DNA of 64,000 nucleotides from Leptolyngbya sp. Heron Island J (GTDB lineage: Bacteria > Cyanobacteriota > Cyanobacteriia > Phormidesmidales > Phormidesmidaceae). A model generated the notes under the pieces. It made no database searches and was not told the DNA's origin. It was given only the letters and a program-made list of their open reading frames with translations. Below are positions 1 to 7,483 of the stretch, piece after piece (position 1 is the first letter of the stretch; the number at the start of each line of letters is the position of its first letter). The stretch lies in assembly GCF_000482245.1 (NCBI RefSeq), contig NZ_AWNH01000106.1, positions 62,001 through 126,000 on the forward strand, in the 5' to 3' direction. The position numbers and the translations under genes are program-made.

Positions 1-309
1 AAAGCTGATATATAACGTCCGCAGGGTGGGCAACACCAGATACGCCGTCAGCATCAGTACCGCTGGTCCCATATAAACCCAGGGCAACAGACGGGTTTTC
101 CACGGTCGCGGAAATCGCTCTACCAGCAGGTTGAGACCATAAAAAATGGCAAAGGTGCCAACGGAACCGAGTGCGATCGCCACCACCGCCGTCAAAACCC
201 TAAGTAGGTTGGGTTGAGCCCCTGCGAACCCCAACACTCCCAAGGTTATCTCCCCCAAATTAGAGTGAGCTCCTGCGAAACCCAACACTCCCAAGGTCAT
301 CAAATCCAT
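1..309 (-). CDS. Sugar/osmolyte ABC transporter permease, N-terminal part (cut by window edge)
   Basis: This is the first 103 codons of a MalF-type inner-membrane permease; the rest lies beyond base 1. Two hydrophobic stretches are visible: one around residues 38-56 (VLTAVVAIALGSVGTFAIFY), and a second after the charged loop ERFPRPWKTR, beginning LLPWVYMGPAVLMLTAYLVL. That second segment with its PWVYMGPA start is typical of alpha-glucoside/glucosylglycerol transporter permeases. It follows the binding-protein gene on the same strand after 138 bases, so the two form one operon. The start at 309 is preceded by AAGGTGAG at good spacing. Residues 5-17 and 22-34 are near-identical (TLGVLGFAGAHSN and TLGVLGFAGAQPN) because they are translated from two copies of a 34-bp DNA repeat, so the first ~35 residues are repeat-derived and the ancestral start may have been further in. 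Confidence 0.8.
   Translation of the reverse strand, partial: MDLMTLGVLGFAGAHSNLGEITLGVLGFAGAQPNLLRVLTAVVAIALGSVGTFAIFYGLNLLVERFPRPWKTRLLPWVYMGPAVLMLTAYLVLPTLRTLYISF
216..300. repeat. 34-bp direct repeat x2 inside the permease N-terminus
   Basis: Bases 216-249 and 267-300 share the core CCTGCGAA(A/C)CCCAACACTC followed by CCAAGGT(T/C)AT. The copies are 51 bp apart, a multiple of three, so both are read in one frame. Bases 205-220 upstream (GTAGGTTGGGTTGAGC) match the left end of the dispersed palindromes at 397-428 and 37736-37810, so this is a member of that family lying within coding sequence. Confidence 0.75.
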
Positions 310-396
310 TGGCTCACCTTTTGCAAAACACAATAATGCATATGTTTATGTTGTTGACACCAAGAAGATATCGTTTAAGGTATTACATTCAGGAAA

Positions 397-428
397 TGTT
401 GGGTTTCATACCTCAACCCAACCTACGT
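397..428. repeat. Dispersed palindromic repeat (half element) in the operon gap
   Basis: TGTTGGGTTTCATACCTCAACCCAACCTAC is a hairpin: GTTGGGTT pairs with AACCCAAC around a short loop. The same GTTGGGTTTC...CAACCCAACCTAC arrangement forms the right half of the element at 37736-37810. It lies between the binding protein and the permease and could attenuate or process the operon mRNA. Confidence 0.7.
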
Positions 429-447
429 GATGTCGGTTAGAGACAGA

Positions 448-1722
448 TTATTCTGGCCAGCTCGCCTCAATCGTATCCAGCACTTCTTCTACCGGTTCAC
501 CCGCCACATACTCCACCACACCAGACCAAAACGTTCCTGTACCCACGGCTCCTGGCATCATATCCGAACCATCAAACCGAATAGTCTCGGCATTGCTCAA
601 AAACTCAGCCTGCTTTTTACTCAGCGCATCAGGATAGGCATCCAAACTCACCTGTTTATGGGGGGATAAAAAGCCACCCAGACCGGCCCAAATCTCATGG
701 GGAGTTGGCGTTGCCAAATACTCCATCAGTGCCTGGGCTTCAGGCGTGTTATTAAACATGCCAAACACATCTCCAGCCACTAAGACGGGAGTCCCATAGG
801 CAGGATCAATCCCCGGCAGCAAAAAGATATCCACATCCTCTTCCAGGTTCACATCCTCAGGAAAAAAGGTAGCGATAAAGTTAGCCTGACGATGTAGATA
901 GCAGGTTGGCGTATCCCCAAATAACCCCTGGGGTGCATCCCCAAACGGGGTACTAATGGCCCCTACTGACCCGCCGACTACATAGCTTTCATTCAAGACA
1001 ATGTTGCCAAACTCCTCAAAGGCTTCCTGTACCGCACCGTCATTAAACGGGATTTCGTGGTTAATCCACTGATCGTATACATCCGGTCCAGCCGTCCGCA
1101 GCATAATGTCTTCAACCCAGTCAGTCCCCGGCCAGCCAGTCGCTTCACCACTTTCTAAACCCACACACCAGGGTGTAGCCCCAGCCGCAACAATCTGATC
1201 GCTAAGGGTTAACAGTTCATCCCAGCTAGTCGGCACGGCAAAGCCCTGGGCTGCAAACGCTGTAGGGTTATACCACACCAAGCTTTTTACCGAAGCACGG
1301 TACCAAATGCCGTAGATACTATCATCAACGGTAGCCAAAGACAGCCAAGTATCTGGATAAGCTTCTGCCAGGGTTGCTTCATCCATAAACTCTGTCACCG
1401 GCACCATTTGACCCGACTCAGCAAAGCTGGCCATCAGCCCTGGCTGAGGAAACATGGCAATGTCCGGCGCATCCCCCGACTCTACCCGCACAGGCAACAG
1501 CGTCGCAAAGGAATCCGTACCTTCATAGATGACATCAATCCCCGTTTCTTCTTCAAAGGGTTTGAGTGCTTCTTCAAACTTCTCCTGTTGCTCGCCAACA
1601 ATCACCCCCAGCACAGTGACTGTTTGCTCAGCACTGTCCGATGCCCCATCGCCACCATCGCAGGCACTTAATGCTAATAGTGCCGCTATCGATAATCCCA
1701 GTCGCGTTTTTAATTGGGCCAT
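448..1722 (-). CDS. Lipoprotein sugar/osmolyte ABC transporter binding protein
   Basis: This is a 424-residue family 1 extracellular solute-binding protein. A lipoprotein signal covers residues 1-21 (RLGLSIAALLALSAC, lipobox LSAC), so the mature protein is anchored outside the cytoplasmic membrane. The body has the usual features of the alpha-glucoside/glucosylglycerol binding proteins: VTVLGVIVGEQQEKFEEALK near the N-terminus, SGDAPDIAMFPQPG, the hinge PTSWDEL, and a GWPGTDWVEDIML segment with trehalose/glucosylglycerol-type neighbours. The permease gene follows on the same strand. In cyanobacteria this family (GgtB-like) retrieves compatible solutes such as glucosylglycerol; that substrate is inferred from family resemblance, not shown. 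The start ATG directly precedes the basic N-region of the signal peptide. Confidence 0.88.
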   Translation of the reverse strand: MAQLKTRLGLSIAALLALSACDGGDGASDSAEQTVTVLGVIVGEQQEKFEEALKPFEEETGIDVIYEGTDSFATLLPVRVESGDAPDIAMFPQPGLMASFAESGQMVPVTEFMDEATLAEAYPDTWLSLATVDDSIYGIWYRASVKSLVWYNPTAFAAQGFAVPTSWDELLTLSDQIVAAGATPWCVGLESGEATGWPGTDWVEDIMLRTAGPDVYDQWINHEIPFNDGAVQEAFEEFGNIVLNESYVVGGSVGAISTPFGDAPQGLFGDTPTCYLHRQANFIATFFPEDVNLEEDVDIFLLPGIDPAYGTPVLVAGDVFGMFNNTPEAQALMEYLATPTPHEIWAGLGGFLSPHKQVSLDAYPDALSKKQAEFLSNAETIRFDGSDMMPGAVGTGTFWSGVVEYVAGEPVEEVLDTIEASWPE

Positions 1723-1924
1723 TTTTAACGAATCCGATTCAGCAATTTTCTTTGTTCACATAGTATCAAGGTGGATAAGCAATAGACAGTAGGCACGCAG
1801 AGGTACCTCTTGTCGCTGCCCTTGGTCCCATGAGCCTATATAGATTTTATTCAATACTTACCTTGGAAAAGCGTAAAGAAGCTATGGTTCCCCGGAACCC
1901 TTCGGTTAAACTGATAGGGCACAA

Positions 1925-2728
1925 ATGGATTTGATTACCGTTGCCATGGTGCAGTTAGAGCTGTTTCCATCCTCCTCCACCCCGTCATCAACCAAAACCG
2001 ACTTTGACTACACTGTCCGTAAAAGCAAGCGGGCAAAACATGTCTCCATCAAAATAGAGGTGGATGGCCGGGTGGAAGTGGTGGTGCCCCCTCGGTATAA
2101 CTGCAAAAAGCTACCTGCCCTGATTGCCAAACGCCGCGACTGGATTCTAAAAAATCGAGCGCGGCTGCTGCAGGAACATCAAGATACAGCAACTGACTGG
2201 CAGACAAGTCAGCCGAAGAAAGTAGAGCTACGCTGGCAAACCCCTCTAGAGCAGGCTGAGCCCAGCGAAATCTGGCATGTGAGCTATGAAGTCGATCATG
2301 GCCCTACCCTGTGTATTCCATTGCCGGGGCACGGGTTAAAAGTGCGCGGGAATGTTGAGCATGTACCGACGTGTCATCAGGTTCTGTGTGAGTGGTTAGG
2401 TCACAAAGCCTATCGGGAGCTGGTGCCGTGGTTGCGGCAGCTAAGCTTTGACTTAGATTTGCCCTTTAAGAGTCCTTCGGTGCGAGGCCAGAAAACGCTC
2501 TGGGCCAGCTGTTCTAGTAATAAAAACATTAGCCTTAACTATAAGCTACTGTTTCTACCCAAAGAGCTGGTGCACTACGTGTTAGTGCATGAGCTATGCC
2601 ATACAATTCATATGAACCATTCCAAGGCGTTTTGGCAACTGGTAGGTGAGAAGATGCCAGGGTTTGAACCCTATCGCAAGGTACTTAAAAATGGGTGGAA
2701 ATACGTACCTCGCTGGGTAGAAAATTGA
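1925..2728 (+). CDS. YgjP-like zinc metallopeptidase (DUF45/SprT-type)
   Basis: This is a 267-residue protein of the YgjP/DUF45 metal-dependent hydrolase family. The signature is in the C-terminal third: VLVHELCHTIHMNHSKAFW supplies HExxH plus the third ligand region, followed by the family-typical MPGFEPYRKVLKNG. The N-terminal half carries the conserved FDYTVRKSKRAKHVSIKIE and the basic RRDWILKNRARLL segment. The substrate of this family is not established. An alternative start lies at base 1949 (MVQLELF), because the first ATG has no convincing Shine-Dalgarno sequence. The protein looks cytoplasmic, with no signal peptide. It is a single gene between the transporter operon and tRNA-Arg. 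Confidence 0.82.
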   Translation: MDLITVAMVQLELFPSSSTPSSTKTDFDYTVRKSKRAKHVSIKIEVDGRVEVVVPPRYNCKKLPALIAKRRDWILKNRARLLQEHQDTATDWQTSQPKKVELRWQTPLEQAEPSEIWHVSYEVDHGPTLCIPLPGHGLKVRGNVEHVPTCHQVLCEWLGHKAYRELVPWLRQLSFDLDLPFKSPSVRGQKTLWASCSSNKNISLNYKLLFLPKELVHYVLVHELCHTIHMNHSKAFWQLVGEKMPGFEPYRKVLKNGWKYVPRWVEN

Positions 2729-2812
2729 GACCTGTTCCGCCATGTTGCGGATTTTACCGACGGTATCCTTACGGACAAGACTGGAAGGTGTATGTTTATA
2801 AAGGCCAGCTTT

Positions 2813-2886
2813 GGGGCTGTAGCTCAGCTGGATAGAGCAACCGCCTCCTAAGCGGTAGGTCGCGCGTTCGAATCGCGCCAGTCCCG
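2813..2886 (+). tRNA. tRNA-Arg (anticodon CCU)
   Basis: A complete cloverleaf can be folded by eye. The acceptor GGGGCTG pairs with CAGTCCC (one G-U), the discriminator is G, and the D-arm is GCTC/GAGC. The anticodon stem ACCGC/GCGGT holds loop CTCCTAA, giving CCT, and the T-arm GCGCG/CGCGC holds loop TTCGAAT. No CCA is encoded. It reads AGG codons. It borders an accessory island, and its 3' half is repeated 24 bp downstream. Confidence 0.96.
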
Positions 2887-2909
2887 TTAGTTTTCAATCT
2901 CTACATGAC

Positions 2910-2969
2910 GTGGTAGATCACACGTTCTCTGCGAGAAGGCATAGCCTACGAATTGCGCCAGTCCCGTTA
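2910..2969 (+). repeat. Degenerate copy of the tRNA-Arg 3' half, interrupted by a 22-bp insert
   Basis: GTGGTAGATCACACGTT followed by CGAATTGCGCCAGTCCCGTTA matches the tRNA from the anticodon 3' stem to just past the acceptor end with a few substitutions. The T-loop is split at 2927-2948 by CTCTGCGAGAAGGCATAGCCTA, which contains the small palindrome AGGC-ATA-GCCT and resembles the small dispersed repeats of filamentous cyanobacteria. D-arm and anticodon are missing, so it is not a working tRNA. A duplicated tRNA 3' end is the classical footprint of site-specific integration; here no integrase is visible. Confidence 0.75.
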
Positions 2970-3014
2970 ATCCCAAGTTAAGATCTATAGAGAGGTCTAC
3001 ATCTTCGGGAAATC

Positions 3015-3353
3015 ATGGGCATTCGAGATCTTGAGGCTCAGCTTTTATCCCTGTCGCCCATTGACAAGTTAGAGGTGATTCAACTTCTTTCTCGTAGTCT
3101 GAGTAACAACTGGCGCGGTATTAGCAAAACGCCGGGTGTTTGTGGTGGTGAGGCTTGTATTGAAGAGACGCGTATTCCCGTCTGGGTTTTGGTGAGCTAT
3201 CGTCAGCTCGGGGTGAAAGATTCTGACCAACTTTACAACTACCCAACCCTGACTGCTTTAGATTTAGCCAACGCCTGGACCTATGCAGCTGCAAATCCAG
3301 AAGAGATTGAGGCGGCTATTCAGGCAAACGATGATGACGACATAGACAGCTAA
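3015..3353 (+). CDS. DUF433 family antitoxin-like protein
   Basis: This is a 112-residue protein with the DUF433 core in its second half: TPGVCGGEACIEETRIPVWV, then a helix-turn-helix-like stretch (LVSYRQLGVKDSDQLYNYPT) and LTALDLANAWTYAAANPEEI. DUF433 proteins are usually the upstream, DNA-binding antitoxin of a pair whose partner is a DUF5615 PIN-like toxin. Only 3 bases after its stop lies the beginning of such a toxin, cut short by a stop codon. The acidic tail ends in DDDDIDS. The first ~40 residues (LEAQLLSLSPIDKLEVIQLL) resemble the N-terminal extension seen in many cyanobacterial members. Confidence 0.85.
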   Translation: MGIRDLEAQLLSLSPIDKLEVIQLLSRSLSNNWRGISKTPGVCGGEACIEETRIPVWVLVSYRQLGVKDSDQLYNYPTLTALDLANAWTYAAANPEEIEAAIQANDDDDIDS

Positions 3354-3356
3354 CAC

Positions 3357-3431
3357 ATGGTTGCGTTTTATGCGAATGAGCAGTTTCCACGTCGTGTTGT
3401 TGAATTTCTCCGTTCTGAGCCAGAACGCTAG
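3357..3431 (+). pseudogene. Truncated DUF5615 PIN-like toxin remnant
   Basis: The reading frame MVAFYANEQFPRRVVEFLRS-EPER then stops at TAG (3429-3431). Intact DUF5615 toxins begin with this motif (YANEQFPRRVVE.LR) and continue for ~110 residues with the PIN-like acidic site, which is missing here. It follows the DUF433 gene directly, as in intact operons. The sequence after the stop passes straight into the yoeB 3' end, so the rest of the toxin has been deleted, leaving an orphan antitoxin. Confidence 0.8.
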
Positions 3432-3439
3432 GAATACAG

Positions 3440-3703
3440 TCAATAATGGTAACGGCAAGAAATGATCGTTAGGTAGTCATCATCCACGGCATAGACGAGG
3501 CGATTGGTATCATCAATGCGCCGTGACCAGAAACCGGATAGGTTTTCCTTTAAGGGTTCTGGTTTGCCAATGCCCTCAAAGGGTAGATTTTTAGGCTCTT
3601 TGATCAGTTTATTGATTCTTTTCAGAGTCTTTTTGTCTTGAGTTTGCCGGTAGATGTAGTCTTTCCAGGCTTCATCAGTCCAGGCTAATTTTCGATTACT
3701 CAT
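3440..3703 (-). CDS. yoeB: YoeB-family mRNA interferase toxin
   Basis: This is an 87-residue ribosome-dependent endoribonuclease of the YoeB/RelE fold. The family signatures are nearly all present: WTDEAWKDYIYRQTQDKK, the FEGIGKPEPLKENLSGFWSR block with the catalytic Glu and Arg, RLVYAVDDD, and the C-terminal CRYHY with the catalytic His-Tyr. It is expected to cleave mRNA in the ribosomal A site when freed from its antitoxin. Its start overlaps the antitoxin gene by 8 bases on the same strand, so the two are translationally coupled. All catalytic positions are intact, so the toxin should be active. Confidence 0.96.
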   Translation of the reverse strand: MSNRKLAWTDEAWKDYIYRQTQDKKTLKRINKLIKEPKNLPFEGIGKPEPLKENLSGFWSRRIDDTNRLVYAVDDDYLTIISCRYHY

Positions 3704-3950
3704 CGATGAGGTCTTTCTCTGTTACCTGACCTTGTTTGTATTGGGCAATAGAGCGTTCCAGGTGGGCTGCGTTGGCTGGGGACTTTAGCAGATGGACGGT
3801 TTCGAGCAGGCTGTTGAAGTATTCCAGGGACATGACGACAGCATCTTCGGCATCGCGGCGGGTAATGATGGTGTAGTCCATGTCATTAGTGACCTGGTCC
3901 AGGATGGTTTTTAACTTGTTTCGGGCTTCACTAAAGGTGACTATTTTCAT
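3696..3950 (-). CDS. yefM: YefM/Phd-family antitoxin
   Basis: This 84-residue antitoxin starts MKIVTFSEARNKLKTILDQV, the Phd/YefM DNA-binding fold, followed by TIITRRDAEDAVVMSLEYFNSL and a C-terminal toxin-neutralising tail (QYKQGQVTEKDLIDE). It is the first gene of the yefM-yoeB operon and overlaps yoeB by 8 bases. YefM proteins bind palindromes with TGTAC cores to repress their own operon, and such a palindrome is present just upstream of the start. Confidence 0.95.
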   Translation of the reverse strand: MKIVTFSEARNKLKTILDQVTNDMDYTIITRRDAEDAVVMSLEYFNSLLETVHLLKSPANAAHLERSIAQYKQGQVTEKDLIDE

Positions 3951-3955
3951 TGTGA

Positions 3956-3977
3956 CTTGTACGGCTAGTTGTACAAG
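3956..3977. promoter_or_regulatory. YefM-type operator palindrome
   Basis: CTTGTAC at 3956-3962 and GTACAAG at 3971-3977 form a perfect 7-bp inverted repeat, 5 bases upstream of the yefM start. E. coli YefM recognises TGTACA cores. Position and motif both fit autoregulation by the YefM-YoeB complex; the binding itself is inferred. Confidence 0.8.
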
Positions 3978-4092
3978 TATAGTGCATGCAAACTGACAAC
4001 GTTTGGAATCATCATCATTGAAAGGCTCGGTGATTTATGGCGGTCCAGGGATATCACGGTTATCTTGATAACGATGCTGAGCAAAATCGTCT

Positions 4093-7000
4093 ATGTCGTC
4101 AAAACCGCATAGCTTTCGGGCCAGCCCTGAAGGATTGCAAAAGCTAGAGGCTGCTAAAGCTGAATTGAACCTGAGCTTTGCAGCGATTGCTAAGCAGGCT
4201 GGCATGAGTGCGGATACGGTTAGTCGATTATTTCATCCGGAGCGGGGCAGGCGAGTGAGTGAGGCGAGCTTAATAGCCATTCTTCAAGTGTTAGAAGTGA
4301 CTCCTGAAGAGCTTAGTGCTGTTGGCAATAACAAGTATGGACTTACTGAAGCCCAAAGGCGCATTCAAGCAGTTATCGACAATCATGAGACCACACTTGA
4401 TCTATCAGGTTTAGAACTCATCTCAGTGCCGAAAGAGTTGGGACAGCTCAATAACCTGACTCGACTTTACCTATCCCAAAATCAACTTATCTCAGTGCCG
4501 AAAGAGTTAGGGCAGCTTAACAACCTTATGGTGCTTTACCTATCCCACAATCAACTTACCTCAGTGCCGAAAGAGTTGGGGCAGCTTAACAACCTTATGG
4601 TGCTTTACCTATCCCACAATCAGCTCACCTCAGTGCCGAAAGAGTTGAGGCAGCTCACCAACCTGACTTGGCTGGACCTATCCCACAATCAGCTCACCTC
4701 AGTACCAAAAGAGTTGAGGCAGCTCACCAACCTGGCTTGGCTGGACCTCTCGCGCAATCAGCTCATTTCAGTGCCGAAAGAGTTGGGGCAGCTTAACAAT
4801 CTGACTCGGTTTGAATGTTCCCGTAATCAGCTCATTTCAGTGCCGAAAGAGTTGGGGCAGCTTAACAATCTGACTCGGTTTGAATGTTCCTACAATCAGC
4901 TCACTTCAGTGCCAAAAGAGTTAGGGCAGCTTAACAATTTGGCAGAGCTTTACCTATCCCACAATCAACTCACCTCAGTGCCGAAAGAGTTGGGTCAGCT
5001 CACCAACCTGACAGAGCTTTTCCTTGATCAGAATCAACTTACTGCTATACCAAAAGAGTTAGGTCAGCTTACCAACCTGACGGGGCTGTGTCTCTCCAAC
5101 AATCAACTGACCTCAGTGCCGAAAGAGTTAGGTCAGCTCACCAATCTGGCAGAGCTGTTTGTCTCCAACAATCAACTGACCTCAGTGCCAAAAGAACTGG
5201 GACAACTTACCAACCTGACGGGGCTTTACCTTGCCAAAAACCAACTCAACTCAATGCCAAAGGAGTTAGCACAGCTCAATGACCTAATGGAGCTTTACCT
5301 TGACCAAAATCGACTCACCTCAGTTCCAAAAGAGTTGGGACAGCTCACTAACCTAATGGGACTTGACCTTGACAATAATCGACTTATCTCAGTGCCAGAA
5401 GAGTTAGGACAGCTTAAGAATCTGACTCGGCTCTACCTCCATGAAAATGAGCAATTAGGCATTTCCAGAGAAATTCTTGGTCCCACTTGGCAGGAGGTTG
5501 ACTCTGGCGCAACGCCAGCAAAACCCGAGGATATTCTCAACTACTACTTCCGCATACAGGTTGATCGTCAACCCTTAAACGAAGCAAAACTAATTTTGGT
5601 GGGTTTTGGTGCCGTGGGAAAAACCTCCCTTGTCAATCGGCTTATTTATAACGAATTTGACTCAAAGTCTAAGAAAACAGAAGGTATTCAAATCACCCAG
5701 TGGTCTATTCAGTTAAACCAAACTGAAGATATCAAACTTCACGTATGGGACTTTGGTGGTCAAGAGATTATGCACTCTACTCACCAGTTTTTTCTCACTG
5801 AGCGTAGTCTTTACTTGCTAGTACTCAACGGTCGTCAGGGGCATGAAGATGCGGATGCAGAATACTGGCTAGAGCTAATCCAAAGCTTTGGAGGTGATTC
5901 TCCTGTTATTGTTGTGCTCAATAAAGTCAAAGAGCATCCTTTTGATGTCAACCGTCGTGCGCTGCAACAAAAGTTCCCTAATATTCGTGAATTTATTCAA
6001 ACCGACTGTGAAACAGAAATTGGCATTGATGATCTAAGAAGAGCAATTAAACGAGAAACGGATCGCCTGGAGCATCTGCGATCTCCTTTCCCAGCTAGCT
6101 GGGTTGACATTAAAAATCGACTGGCAGATATGTCTGAAAACTACATCTCCTTTGAGAAATATCGAGAAATTTGCCAAAGCGACGGAGAAGTAGATCAGAG
6201 TGCCCAAGATTCATTAGCGGTTCATCTTCACAGTCTGGGTATTGCTCTGAATTACAAAGACGATAGCCGTCTGCGTGACACCCACGTACTCAATCCTCAT
6301 TGGGTCACTAATGGTATCTACACACTACTCAATGCTCATGAACTAGCCGATACCCGAGGTGAACTAGAGTTGGCCTGCTTGGCTAGAAACCTTGACTCTC
6401 AGAACTACCCTCCTGAACGTCATGGATTTTTGTTAGAACTGATGCGTAAGTTCGAGCTGTGTTTTCGGTTTGAGGAAGATGATAACCGCTACCTGATTCC
6501 TGAACTGCTGGACAAACAGCAACCCTCGGAAGCATCGGCTTTTGTCCTGGCTGAATGTCTAAACTTTCGCTATCAGTATCCCATCCTGCCCGAAGGACTG
6601 TTACCACGGTTCATTGTGCGTACTCATGTGCTCAGCAAGCATCAACTCCGCTGGCGTACTGGCGTAATTCTCAACTTTGAAGGCAACCGTGCCCTGGTCA
6701 AAGCTGATCCTCAGGATCGCTGCGTCACTATTAGTGTTAATGGCCCCCTGGCAAGCCGTCGTCGTCTGTTGGCGATCATTCGCTATGACTTTGAGCGCAT
6801 TCACAGTCACTTCAAGACCAAACCCAAAGAAAAAGTCCCTGTTCCTGGTCATCCATCAGTTTCAGTAGATTATCAAGAACTCCTCACCCGCGAAGAGGCT
6901 AGACAAACTACCTTTGACATTTTTATAGGTGATGGTTTACTTGGGCTCAACGTTAGAGATTTACTCAACGGCGTCGATTTGGAGGACCAGGGTAAAGAGA

Positions 7001-7482
7001 GGATCGATTTCAAACGACAAGACCAAGCGCTATGTCTGTTCTACAGCTATGCCCATAAAGATGAAACTCTGCGCGATGAGCTAGAAACTCACCTCAAGTT
7101 GTTGCAACGCCAGGGGCTGATCCAGCCCTGGCACAACCGTCGCATTATTGCAGGGGAAGACTGGGCCGACGAAATCGATGACAATCTGAATCGTGCAGAC
7201 ATTATCTTGTTGTTGATTAGTGCTGACTTTATTGCCTCAGACTATTGCTATAAAAACGAACTTGGGCAAGCCATGGCCCAGCACAACGCTGGCACAGCCC
7301 GAGTCATCCCCATAATTCTGCGTCCCGCTGACTGGAGCGGCACACCCTTCCATGAGCTGCAAGCATTTCCTACTAATGGAAACCCCGTTACCTCCTGGTC
7401 TAACCGCGATGAAGCCTGGCTCAATGTAGAAACGGCTATTAAAGAAGCAATTAAAGCTATCAAAGCCAAACGCGATCGCTAA
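4093..7482 (+). CDS. HTH-LRR-Roc-COR-TIR protein (bacterial Roco, candidate defence/NLR-like)
   Basis: This is a 1129-residue multidomain protein. Residues 8-75 form a helix-turn-helix-like region (RASPEGLQKLEAAKAELNLS, then AIAKQAGMSADTVSRLF). Residues 102-446 are fifteen 23-residue leucine-rich repeats of the form L.LS.NQL.SVPKELGQL.NL. A Roc GTPase follows: Walker A GFGAVGKTSL near 504, DFGGQE near 553, NKVKE near 610. A COR region covers about 690-960. The C-terminus is a TIR domain (FYSYAHKDE near 983; SADFIASDYCYKNELGQA contains the likely catalytic Glu). Roco proteins dimerise through COR and cycle GTP; bacterial TIR domains often consume NAD+. An immune-like sensor (LRR), switch (Roc) and effector (TIR) is the natural reading, but defence activity is inference. 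It lies in a toxin-antitoxin island next to a tRNA. Confidence 0.9.
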   Translation: MSSKPHSFRASPEGLQKLEAAKAELNLSFAAIAKQAGMSADTVSRLFHPERGRRVSEASLIAILQVLEVTPEELSAVGNNKYGLTEAQRRIQAVIDNHETTLDLSGLELISVPKELGQLNNLTRLYLSQNQLISVPKELGQLNNLMVLYLSHNQLTSVPKELGQLNNLMVLYLSHNQLTSVPKELRQLTNLTWLDLSHNQLTSVPKELRQLTNLAWLDLSRNQLISVPKELGQLNNLTRFECSRNQLISVPKELGQLNNLTRFECSYNQLTSVPKELGQLNNLAELYLSHNQLTSVPKELGQLTNLTELFLDQNQLTAIPKELGQLTNLTGLCLSNNQLTSVPKELGQLTNLAELFVSNNQLTSVPKELGQLTNLTGLYLAKNQLNSMPKELAQLNDLMELYLDQNRLTSVPKELGQLTNLMGLDLDNNRLISVPEELGQLKNLTRLYLHENEQLGISREILGPTWQEVDSGATPAKPEDILNYYFRIQVDRQPLNEAKLILVGFGAVGKTSLVNRLIYNEFDSKSKKTEGIQITQWSIQLNQTEDIKLHVWDFGGQEIMHSTHQFFLTERSLYLLVLNGRQGHEDADAEYWLELIQSFGGDSPVIVVLNKVKEHPFDVNRRALQQKFPNIREFIQTDCETEIGIDDLRRAIKRETDRLEHLRSPFPASWVDIKNRLADMSENYISFEKYREICQSDGEVDQSAQDSLAVHLHSLGIALNYKDDSRLRDTHVLNPHWVTNGIYTLLNAHELADTRGELELACLARNLDSQNYPPERHGFLLELMRKFELCFRFEEDDNRYLIPELLDKQQPSEASAFVLAECLNFRYQYPILPEGLLPRFIVRTHVLSKHQLRWRTGVILNFEGNRALVKADPQDRCVTISVNGPLASRRRLLAIIRYDFERIHSHFKTKPKEKVPVPGHPSVSVDYQELLTREEARQTTFDIFIGDGLLGLNVRDLLNGVDLEDQGKERIDFKRQDQALCLFYSYAHKDETLRDELETHLKLLQRQGLIQPWHNRRIIAGEDWADEIDDNLNRADIILLLISADFIASDYCYKNELGQAMAQHNAGTARVIPIILRPADWSGTPFHELQAFPTNGNPVTSWSNRDEAWLNVETAIKEAIKAIKAKRDR
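4396..5430 (+). repeat. 69-bp tandem repeats encoding 15 LRRs
   Basis: The LRR part of the Roco gene is an array of fifteen 69-bp units built on the core CAGTGCCGAAAGAGTTGGG. Several neighbouring units are identical or nearly so, including at third codon positions, for example the two units around 4500-4620 and those around 4770-4900. Such nucleotide-level homogeneity points to recent duplication or gene conversion and implies that repeat number can change by slippage or recombination. Confidence 0.9.
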
Positions 7483-7483
7483 C

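Noticed and set aside
2910-2969. A second tRNA gene
   Set aside because: No D-arm or anticodon arm, and the T-loop is interrupted, so it cannot fold into a tRNA.
3978-4000. A sigma-70 promoter for yefM-yoeB (TTGTCA and TATACT on the minus strand)
   Set aside because: The spacing between the two boxes is only 12 bp, too short for a normal promoter; another -35 could not be identified.
4037-4092. Possible alternative upstream start or short peptide before the Roco gene (ATG at 4037)
   Set aside because: It is in a different frame from the Roco gene and runs into stop soon after; no homology recognised.
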